Assembly (NCBI RefSeq): GCF_026151205.1
Contig: NC_087072.1
Location: 24,381,799 to 24,445,798, forward strand
Reading direction: 5' to 3'
DNA length: 64,000 bases
Origin: Bolinopsis microptera
Lineage: Eukaryota; Ctenophora; Tentaculata; Lobata; Bolinopsidae
The position numbers and the translations under genes are program-made. The notes under the pieces were generated by a model. That model had not been told where the DNA came from, made no database searches, and worked only from the letters and a program-made list of their open reading frames with translations. Shown in pieces: positions 51,612-62,800 of this stretch (position 1 is its first letter; every line of letters starts with the position of its first letter).

Positions 51612-52217
51612 AAAGTGCTCTTTATAAATTAGATTTCATATCAAACAGTCAGTGTTACGTGACCGACTACGGTAAAAGAATTAAAAACTTAACCTTAAAG
51701 TTAAAGATAATAACAATTAAAGCTGAATCAGAGTCAAAATTTACGCAACACACCGCTGAACGCTGAATGATAGTGTAAGCAAAGTTGCAGGTGTTGTCCT
51801 GAAACGGTACACTCTGTCCCTAGTTAAATTTAGAAAGCTCATTATTCATTATCTCACTTTATCAGCACACTTTACAAATAAAAGGTCGCCGCGTGCCAGA
51901 TGTTAACGTTGTTGATAGTGATACTTGGTGTTTCATTTATATCTAGAGACTATCTGAATAGAATACGAATCATCTAATTAAATAAATGTACAGCTTCATC
52001 TTCAATTACACAAGTCACGTGACTAGATAAGTCATGTGACAGGCGAAGATGATGACATGAAACCGCTGCACCAATCAAGCAGAAAAGAATGGCTTCGACT
52101 GGGATTCGAACTTGTAATCTCCGGCTAAAAAATCTGGCAGATTAGTCAACTGTGTTAAAGCTAAATGTACCCCAATTTTAGGGGTAAACGGAGCTCGAAA
52201 AAATCCTCTTACACTAC

Positions 52218-53265
52218 TGGTCACTGGTAGGTTATAAACATACAAACGGATGATACTCGTTTAAATTTTTTATAGCACGCGGCCCGCCGCTTTTTTCCCC
52301 GAAATATTGGCCCGATACACAAATAAAATGACAAAGCTTCAAAACGTACAAAATAGCGCGCGCCGGGTCAGTCAGGAGTACAGTGTGGACCACAGGCTAT
52401 AATGTTTACGCACAAACATTAAAGATTCGGCATGGCAGAATGACAGGTTGCTCTATATCCAGAGCCCTTGCGCTTGCAGAAGCGCGCGCCCGCCTCACGT
52501 CGGTAAAACTTGACTTCATGACATGTGTTACCTGAGGACCCCAGGCTATTATGTTCATTAACACGAATAAAGATTTGGCGGAATGACAGGCTGAGCGCGG
52601 CCCAGTAAGACATGTGAAACAAGCGCGCCCGCATGGCAGCGGCGCGATTAAAGCACATGGTAGCGCGCGCCGCTTTCTTCTCGAAATGTTATGGCCCGAT
52701 ACGATGAAGTAGCGCGCGCCGGGCCAGATCATTAACAATGGTCAAATAAGTTATAGCTTCTAGATACAACGCTTTTGACTTAAAGTTGTAAGTGCTAGTT
52801 TAAACTTTAAGTGCTACTTTGTAGCACTTGCCTCGGTGCTCGGGCCGCTAGTATAGCTAATATTTCGAGAGAAAAGCGGCGGCAGCGGCCAGCTCGCGCT
52901 ACTTCGAAGAAATTTAGATGGGTATGGAGTAACTATAACATCCGTCAACCTGTAGAACAGAAGGATTTTCGACAAATCTGTTCCAAATCAAAATGTCAAA
53001 AATCATGTGTTTTACTTTTTAAGCAATTATGAATTAACTTTCGATTTTCTCCAGATCCTAATATACGATTTTTTGAAACTTTCTAGATAGTTCATAGTTA
53101 TATGGTTGCAAGACGGATAATCTGTGAAAGTTTAAGCGAATGTCTATGTGACAAATTTTAGATATTATTCGTCTTATTATTACTGAAGCGTGGTTACGAT
53201 AATAATGGAACAAATAAAATCTCCATCGTTTCGTTGTCTTCATCAATGTTTAACTTTGAACTTTA
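52218..53265. repeat. GC-rich repeat block R2
   Basis: Direct repeat of R1 (37645-38640). It has an internal rearrangement around 52510-52610, where the CCTGAGGACCCCAGGCTATTA segment, upstream in copy A, lies inside the block. It marks the right end of tandem copy B. Confidence 0.7.
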
Positions 53266-53836
53266 AGTTGAGCAATAAACATCTGGATCGTAACATAACA
53301 TAACAATTAACATTTCTGAAATCCTATCAAAGTTCATATCGGTCTAATAATTTACAAAAATCCAATTCAAATTCAATGTCTGGCAATAAAATCTACATCT
53401 CTGAAAAACTAAACCCTCATTAAAAACAACAAATATTCTTGCTTCCATAAATGTCTGCGAAATTATCTATGATTTATTTTCTTTACAACCAAAATAACAA
53501 TTATACACTACTTTTACTGACCAAAATATTAATCCACTGAACCACTTTGTAGCTCTATATCTGCAACAATCTTTAGTTAATAAATATACACAGTTTCTAC
53601 TAATATGTAATATAACTGATCCGCTGAAGCTGAGCATGTCCAATACCCTGAAAATACTACCTATGTCCATATCTAGCTATAGATACAAAAACACCATAAT
53701 CTAACGGCAATGTTTCTGTTCAATTACCCAAAATTATAGTCTGCAGTCTACAAACAGCCTTATGCTCTTATAGTTGAACCTATAATAATAGCGGGGAGGA
53801 AAACTGGAAACGCACTTTGAATTCTGGGAGTAGAAA
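53266..53836. other. 3' flank of the DDHD phospholipase gene
   Basis: AT-rich. A minus-strand AATAAA (TTTATT at about 53473) could end the DDHD transcript. No other gene is seen. Confidence 0.5.
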
Positions 53837-56800
53837 TTAAACAAGTGGTAAATGCGAGGGAACACTCGTTTCTGATCTGAATATCTCCCGTGTAATTAGA
53901 AGTAGCGTGTCTTCCGATGACCTGTAGAAGGGTTATAGAAATTACAGCTGTTATCATCTCATTTACGGCGTGTTTTTTTCTAAACTTCCCAAACCGTGAG
54001 TCTGAATTTTGAAGAAAAAATTACATATTTACCAATAACAAAGATGCGATGATAAGGAAAATAAGTACTCGTTGACAATTTCTAGGGGGGACTCCTGGAG
54101 TACATAATCTACCCTCTCTCCTCTGTTCAGTATTCCACAGTCTATTCTTGTATCGTTACTGCTCTCGCTTACTGAAAGTGAAACAATGGTTCGGTCGATA
54201 TAACTGGATATTATAATTATTAATCATGTTTCCAAGCGAATTGAAATTAGTTTTTACGAATAGAAAGTATTTGGATGAGTTTTGAAATCAATTATCGTAC
54301 CTTCTTCTTGAACCTTATTTTCTTCCTCCGGCTGAGTTGAACTCCCGTTGTAGAAAGATAGAATAGTGTTGGAAATCTGGTTCTTAAAAGCAAACCCTAC
54401 TCTCGCTATCTGATCAGTGATCTCTGAAATATCAAGATAAGAGAAAAACACACAACAATCTGTAAGTTATGTTATTAAAAACACACAAAACTTCTTGATT
54501 CTCGCCACATTGAAAGAGTTGATGAAGGAGTAAGATGCTGGACTTACCCTTGTGCATACGTTTCCTTCCTTTGTGATGAGGTAGTATAACAGGATCTCCT
54601 TTCTTCCCGAGAATCAGCGGTTCTAATTTGTACGCCTAAATATTATTAGTTTAAATAGCGATATAATTGTACATATAATATCTTTAAGGTAAAGAAATTC
54701 CCAGAACCGCGGGTATTTGTTTTAAGAAAGCAATATTAGAAGTTTTAAGATAGACTCATCTGAATGTGAGACATGAGTATACATTTTCCCAGACCTTTTG
54801 TGGAGGTAAAAAGTACAACTAAGCCAGAATATATTTAAAATTGGCTGCTATTCTGGACCAAACTTGGTTCGTTAATCGTTATCAGTGCGGTCAGAAGTTA
54901 TTAGCAGATTAAAGTAATCTAATAAGTAGATTATTAATTAATTATCTAGACAAAATTCGATTAATCTCTACAGTAAGTTTGGTATCTGAACATATGAGAG
55001 CCTGGCAACAAATTATAAACTTTATTCTGTTAAATCTGTTGATTTCAATCTTTTATAAAATAAACTATTACATTTTCATCATTCATATCTTTTTAAGAGC
55101 CTTAAAGCGTTATTGTCTTGTGATATGGTAGTGATATGAAGATTTTATCATATACAATATATATACGTCATATTGTACAATATACGTTATATACAATACT
55201 AGAAAGTCCGTGGTCACAGGGAGGAAGCTAATAGTATTCTTTGGTAGTCAGTTTTTATAGCATCAATAAATCCGTCACAACCGAAGACACAGCCGATTAA
55301 AATGTAGCTCGCACTGAACACAACGTAATTACCACAAAACCAATCAAAATGTCACTCGCAAATCTTTACAAGTGCGCGTTCAACACCGTTACCATGGTAA
55401 CTATGCAACTTCCTATTTCTTATCTTATTTGCATGTGGGCGGTCGTACAGACATACATTCTACATACAGAATAATTCTCTGGATTATAAGTAAGATACGT
55501 CAAGTAAGTACGTCATGTACAATATACATTGTACCCTTATAGTTATTGTCATGATCAAAATTATGTTGTACAAAATGTACATGATGTAACAATTTCAAAA
55601 ATTCAGAAGTCCTTGTCCACAATCACATTCACAATTTCTGTTTTGTTCAAAAAATTTGGTTAAAATTGGTTCTTCAAAGTTAAATATTAGTAAAAGTCCA
55701 CCAATTTATCGCGACTTTATTAGTTTATCAAGTGTAGCTGAATTATGTGAAATAAGAATTTTCTTCTTCCTATTAGGAGAATGGTCATCTTGCCAGAAAA
55801 AGTAGGGTAAAAAATAAAAGCACCAGTTGATCGGAAATATGTTAAATAGGTACTGAAATCGTGAAATTGAGTTTCTAGCATGTTGGCGAACACGAATATA
55901 AGCAATTTAATGTTGATTGGGTGTGGCCTATAAAAATCGAATTTTATATGTTTGCTACGGAATCCTCGAATGAGTAGTTGCAGTATAGGTCACATGAAAT
56001 ACAGTCCCCATGTTACACGTTTGCTAGTGATATGAGTTAGTGTACACTTAGTCACTGTGTGTACACTAACTCATATTACGCATAGTCACTATGCGTACAC
56101 TATCTCATATTACATAGCCATAGTGATACATAAGCTTAATTCATTTATTACTTCTCAGTTTGCTCTTTTATCATCCTTTTAATATTAATTTACGCACTGT
56201 GTGTACATCTTTGTCATCATTTTTTCGTTGTCTTGCTTTGAACCCCCCCCCCTCCTCAACAACAGTTATATGAATTATTTCAGGATGGGAGACACTCAGT
56301 TAATCATACTCACAGTTCGAGATCACGATCCGCTTGCGGTTAACCGGAACATATTAACTCAGAATAGTTCAGTGTTTTGCAGATTTATCAATGAACTTCA
56401 CATGACTGAGATTGAAATGGACGATTTTGAATTCGACAATGTAGCTATATTTCTGTCATTTCTGGACAGCGGACATATATCCTTCTCAGGCATGAACGGT
56501 AAATCAGAAGCACCTTTCGAGGAAAAAACTTTTCGTGAACTTCACAAGTTGTCCATGGTGTTTGATGTGCAGTGGTTACTTGGATCCCTGCAGAGATATT
56601 TTCAGGGTAGAATATTTCAGATAGGGAATTTATACTCAAAAAGTCTTAATGATATCGAAGCAGTTGAGTTTAAAAAAGAAGCGAAATTTGTCATGGAGGA
56701 GTCAAGGTTTATGTTTGAAAAGTGGGGCGAGGAATTTTTAATATACATACATACCTTAACAGGAGTAATAAGGTTATTACCAATCGACCTAATTAAGGCC

Positions 56801-59800
56801 TTTCTGGAAGAGTCAATCTCAGATCTGAATAGTGTGACACTGTTTGATATCGAAACTCTGCTCACAATAGCTGAGCCCCTTCAATTGGATATTTTCCTAA
56901 GGCAGATATTGAAAGAATTAGCAGAAATCAGCAATTTTGGGGAGAACTTGATTTTTATTTTAGAAAAGTTAAACTTGATACTCAGTCAGATTCATTTCCC
57001 GGAGTTGAATGAGCAGGTTTTGGATTTGTTAGTTGACAAGCTTGACATTATACCACATAAAGATACAAAATTTGTTTTCAAATTTCTGACCTATAATGCT
57101 CACAAAAAAGTGTTTCCACAAAAACCACTCAAATCAGTTTACGACGCAAAGAGTTTTGAATGGTTCAGAGACGGTATCTTTGAAGGCTGCAGAAATAACC
57201 CAGACAATTTCTTATTTGTAGCAGAGCATAAACATGTCCGCAGTATCAACACCTTTATAGACTACATCTCGTATGTCTTGTTAACATATGGAGAGGATGA
57301 ATTGCCGGAGATCAACGTCACTGAAATATTAGGACAGCTAGTGAGTAACTATTACAACAGGGATCTTAACAAAGCTCACTCGAGTTATGCTCAAAGTGTG
57401 TCAAATACACTTGTGCGTCTTCTTGGCGGAGGAAGTGAAAAGAGGAAAAAGTATTTTGAGCTATTGGAAAGAATTGAAAGGAATATTAACTTATTCGACG
57501 ACTTCGACAATGAAATTATTTATTGTGACACGGAAACGAATGATCAAGCTTTTATGTTCCATTTTAAACATCCCGGAGTTCCTGCCTGTTCGAGAAGTGG
57601 AAATTGTGGATTTATTCTCCAACGAGGTAGCTTCACTAATTCATTGACTGATAAAGAGGTTCAGTTCATCAAATTTCACCGAGAAGACAAATGGTCCTCT
57701 AAGAAATCTAAAGATCAAATTCATTGTCATGATCTTATTTTACCAGAAGAATTGAGCTTATTGTACGTTCACTTCGAAGCTACGAAAGGGGAGCGCATTT
57801 GGGGTGATAATCCAAATTCTGTTTTACCGCTCCCTCTGTTTGAAGCTTTGGACACTATCCCAAACTTGAAGATGGACAATTTTAAAGCTCATACAAAATT
57901 CGTGATCTATAATATATCTTACTATCAAGCTAAAAAGCGATATAATGATGATTACTTTAATGTCAGAAGTTCAAATATGACGGCAAAGAAGGAGGGGCAG
58001 ATCAGTGATGGGGAGAAGGAGGGGCAGATCAGTGATGGGGAGAAGGAGGGACAGATCAGTGATGGGGACTGCTCTATTCAATTTTCGCAGCTTCAAATGA
58101 GCGACGAGTGATAAAGCGGTCCTTTTAATCAATAAAATATGATTTTAATGATTACTATATGCAAAAGTATTTCTTGAAAATGTCATATTAATGTATTTTG
58201 TATAAAATTTCAGTTTTTATAGCATCCAGAACTTTTTTGAACTTTTTTATCAAGCAAATTTATTCGTTAGAATTTTGGTTGCCACACCGTCTCAAATGGA
58301 AAATTAAGTTTCTAAACACACTAAAGTCTGGTTAAGACGTGTAGTGGTACAGTCTGGTGAATATGATAAAGTAAAGTATGTTAAATTTGTTGATTTTAAT
58401 CTTCTATAGCATCCTGTATAGAAGATATAAAACATGTGATTATTTTAACCGTTCAAGTCTATCCATATTACATACTGCTAATGAACGATCATTCAATAGT
58501 CCAATTGTTTGCTAGTCTCTTAGTCATAATTTGTATTAAAATAAGTTGTATGATAGTTATTTTAAGATTTTCGAATAAATATGTTTTTCAATTTCATGAA
58601 CAACATATATTTCTTGTGTTTGGAATCATCAAATCAAGTTGTACCAACCGACCCAACTATCAGTTCTCAAAGTTATGATAATCGTTCCCTCATAAAGCAG
58701 ATAAAAACGAGCTGAACACATATACTATGAGCAAGGTGATGATAACTGCGAGGATACAGGAATGCAGCAAGAGAGGTCCCCAACGTGCTCCCAACCATCC
58801 CTGACGCCATGGTTAATCCACTTCCTAACTCGAATCCTGACTTCCCATAGTAATTGTAGTCGAATAATAGTAAAGCAACTTCCACTGCCTGTATGGAGTA
58901 ACACAACTTAGCCAGCCCTAACAGAACCTCGGAAGCAATCAGGCCGGGTTCTGCCAGAATAATACCGTAGCTAAGAACTATTGTAGTCGTGATCGTAAAT
59001 TTCAGGGTCTGGAACTTTACACGACTCCTCAGAAGATACCCAAGTGGTCCTATCACGTTGGTAGCACCAGTAACTGCCGCTAGAATCAGGAAATCGTCAC
59101 CTTGCAATACTTCCTCACAATTACTAACTTCTTTTTCAAGAGAAATATCTCTCTTGTAGCTTCTTATCAGCCATGTAAAAAGAATAATGCTTCCAACGCA
59201 AAGGTTTGAGAAGCAAAACAGACTAGATTTAATGACCCTAGCGGTAAAATTCGGTACATTATTTGGTTTCGTGTTGATTTTGCTGCCAGTTTCAGTTGGA
59301 ACAATATTGATTACAGCAACTGGCTCAATTTCTCCTTCAACTTCCTCTGGCTTTTCGATGCAAAAGTGAAACTGATGATTGGAGAAACAAATAGTGGAAT
59401 AGAAGTCAGCAGAACGAAAACTCTCCAGTTCAGCAGGTCTAGAAATAACCATCCGAGCACTGAAACCCAAGCTCCACCGACCGGGAGAGCGAAACCACTT
59501 GATATAAAAGAGCTTTGAGTTAGGACTTCTTTAGAGGAAACAAGCTTGGCGAGGAATATTCCAGTTGTGCAGCTGTTCAATCCAACGCAGCTCTAGAGAG
59601 AAGAAGGGTGTAATAAAAGATAGCAAACACAATCGAAAGATAGAGTGACAAGAGCAGTGTGAATCGTTCTCCATTCTTTCTGAGATGTAGACTGCCATCA
59701 TGGTTGGGTTTGCCCAGAAAAATAGAGAACCAAAGCGCAACATCAACCGTAATGCTGATAATAAATCTGTCTCAATACCATAAGCACGCCCTCAAGCATC

Positions 59801-62800
59801 ACAGAATCAATTTCACTGAATACCATCTCAGTTACACTGCCAACAATTCACTATCCACAACGGCATGATGCTATGCGACAAAATTTTGGAATAGCTAGCT
59901 AGCTGTAGCTATACGCCTGTTTCCACTCTAACAACTCCAAAAGTGCATTAATATGATAATAAGGTAATTTCCATGGGTGGTAACTGGTATCAATTAGCAG
60001 GTAGCTAATTATCATGACGTAGCTATTCGTTAACCATGGTAATTGTAGAACGCTACCGGTTCTAAAACTAACAAAAGGGGGAAATTGTAGACAAAGAAAT
60101 CAGGGAAGTGACAATCAGTAACATCCTCAATCCTCATGGAAGATAATATCTTGGAAATGGTCTCATTAGGTAAGAACCATCGTTCATGTTATTTGCAGTA
60201 AACTGCATAACGACTTTGTTAGTACTCTCAGTGTAGCTGAATTATGCAAAATAAGAATTTTCCTCTTCCACAATGGAAGCTGCAAAACATCAAGAAAACA
60301 AACAGGGTACATTGGAAAGGCCTAATACAACGGAGAAAGGAGTTACTATGTGGTGCAGGTCACTCCAACGACTAGGAGGAGACCTTTCCAAGTACAAGTA
60401 AGCATAGGTAATAAGTAAATTTGTCTGTTTGTAGGGTTAAAGAAAAGCGCCAGTTGATCGGCACTGTTAAAACGGAACTGAAATCGTGACCCTTCATGAT
60501 TTGTTTCAGGAGTTTTTTTTTGTCTCATTTGAACTACAATTTATCCAGTGTGTATGAAGATAGCACAATCCATTAAAAGAATCCGCGCTAGTCCATCATA
60601 TTCTCATGATTCTACAAACAATGAATATTGTGTAATAGTGCATCAGATTAAGCTTGCAATGTATCATTTAATAAGTGTTAACGATGTAATTTGAGACGCA
60701 TAATCCTTCTATGAGTACCAAGTAATCAATACTTCCAAACTCTACAAAGTTAAAAGTTGTCCTTTTGTTTTGTGATGCCAGTAACGATCCCGTTGTGGTG
60801 CTATAAGTATTCCCTGTTTTCCACGTACCCTAGTTATTTTGTATTATGCTAGTTACTAGTGAGTACGGTAGTGAACCTGCGGTGTTATGAGCTAAGGTGC
60901 GTTTTTTGGGAGGTCATTACAACAAATAGACAACAAATAGACAGACTATAATATCGACGATTGTAATTCGACTGATCTGATACAAGTTACACAGTCCATT
61001 CTTAATGTTTGACTCTTTCATCAGTTTAATTAAGTCATGATTTGTCATCTGTGTCAGTCGTCAGACTACTTCCTCAGGACTGTCTGTTTTTTTAAAAAGT
61101 TCATTCTTCTATGATTTTATAACCAAACATTTACTTCAGATAAGCATTTCGATAAGAAGGCTTTGTGAAATGGATTATAATATGGAAAACCAGATAGATG
61201 TCACAGAAATTTCCAACAAGTCTCAAATCCACCGATACCTTGAATACTGCTTACCAGTGGTCTGTACCATATCCCTGATCATCACCAGCATCAATCTCTG
61301 GATCTTACTTCAAAACGAACTAAGAAGGCGACCCTCTCATTTCATATACACAAACATGCTCCTGCTAGATCTTATCACAATAGCGGGTGGTATCTGTATC
61401 GAGATATCAATCTCGACTCATGGCAAAGTGTCTGATGATGCTGATGATTGCTTCGATATTATTTATCACATTAAGTTCTACAGCGGAGTAACGATGTTGT
61501 TTGGACTGGGCGTGTGCAGGGTTCTATCGATGAAGACAAGCGCTACTTTTTATGTACAGTTCGGTATAAAAATAGCCAATGGTTTTGTGATTTCCTCCTG
61601 GTTTCTGGGGTTTATAATCAGTATTTTACGGAAGACACTTCTTCAGACTAGCGAAATAATGGTGATCAGCAATGTGTCCTTGTTTCTCCTGCTGTCTTTA
61701 TCAACTATAGTCATCAACCTCTACATACTGGTGAAAATAATCCTAGCAAGAGAGCGCATATCTCAAGAGATTTATCGGCAGGCCTCTAAAACAGCTCTGT
61801 TACTTTTCATGAACGCAGCTATTTGGAACACAGTATACGTGATACGCTGCATTGCATTTCTAGTAATCCTCGCCACAACAGGTGAAATGAAAGTTGATTG
61901 TTCAAACCTTGCCTTGGTATGGAGACTATTGCTCTGTGGGTTTGTTAAAGATCACGAGGCTCGTCACGTGGTGGAAATTGTGTTTTTAGCGGAGAGTTTG
62001 GGGAACAATCTGATCTTGATAACTCAGCCAGAAAGTAGGGTGATGCTAAGGTACGTGTGGGGACAGATACGAGATGCTGTTTCACAACGATTTAACACGA
62101 ATCATGGTTACGAACAATTTTAGGATGAGTGATCAGGTGTAAGTGAACATTTGAGGCTGGAATATGTTTTGCTATATATAGCAAAAAGAAAATATAGCAA
62201 ACAAATATATATATATATTTGTTTGCTATATTTTCTTTTATTTTCGGCATTGATTTACTTTCTGAATCGGGTTCTTTTCTGCATTTAAATTAGAAAGTCT
62301 TTTCCTTATTGTGTTCATGGATGAATTTCACCAATTTGAGATATTATTCTTACTCTCAGCTAATCTTTTTACCTTCCACAAGATCCGACAAAAAAAATTC
62401 AATGTAAACTCACCACAGGATCGTACTGAAAAAGTGATGGTTTAATTGGTGAAATTGTTTACAAAAACAAATATCTCAGTTAGTGGCGTAATGTAGGCCC
62501 ATTAACTCGTTAATTTATATTCTATAAGAATACAGATTATAGTGGTGACACAATTTATAGAAATAAAGAATCTGATTAGAAGATTCTGGAGAATCAAGAG
62601 AATCAGTCTTATTCCCAAAATCACGACATCATTAGGTCATTATGTTAAATGCTCTACTCACTGGATGGAAAATGTTGAAAAATCGTTTGCATGTGGGAAG
62701 AGAGAAGTCTTTACCAAGAGAGTGGACTCCTCTGACGGCTAGGAAAAGTCCCAGAGGGCTCCCTAATGCGAAGAAGTGCTCAGGTTGGAAGGAGAGATGA

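Larger units (their letters stand above)
49002..52217. mobile_element. 3.2-kb long-TIR element carrying captured host exons (Pack-type)
   Basis: Both ends begin GTAGTGTAAGAGGATTTTTT followed by CGAGCTCCGTTTACCCC, in opposite orientation. Inverted similarity continues, with gaps, for about 570-600 bp (49002-49575 against 52217-51612), including GTCGGTCACGTAACACTGAC and GACAACACCTG..ACG blocks. The centre contains exons 1-3 and introns of the RS/RRM gene (49820-50775) and a chimeric open frame. No transposase is found. Long TIRs plus captured gene exons are typical of Pack-MULE/Foldback-like elements. No clear target duplication is visible. Insertion coincides with loss of about 560 bp relative to copy A. 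Confidence 0.8.
38637..53265. repeat. tandem segmental duplication, copy B (14.6 kb with insertions)
   Basis: Same order as copy A: PLD6-like B, LINE scrap, gene X copy B and GC-rich block R2. Two large insertions enlarge it: about 6.3 kb (40244-46512; ATGTCCG repeats plus LINE) and 3.2 kb (49002-52217; long-TIR element). Without them the unit is close to the size of copy A. Confidence 0.8.

Noticed and set aside
52085-52170. Possible tRNA gene
   Set aside because: A and B boxes are present but acceptor, anticodon and T stems do not pair properly. Treated as a tRNA-derived segment of the TIR.
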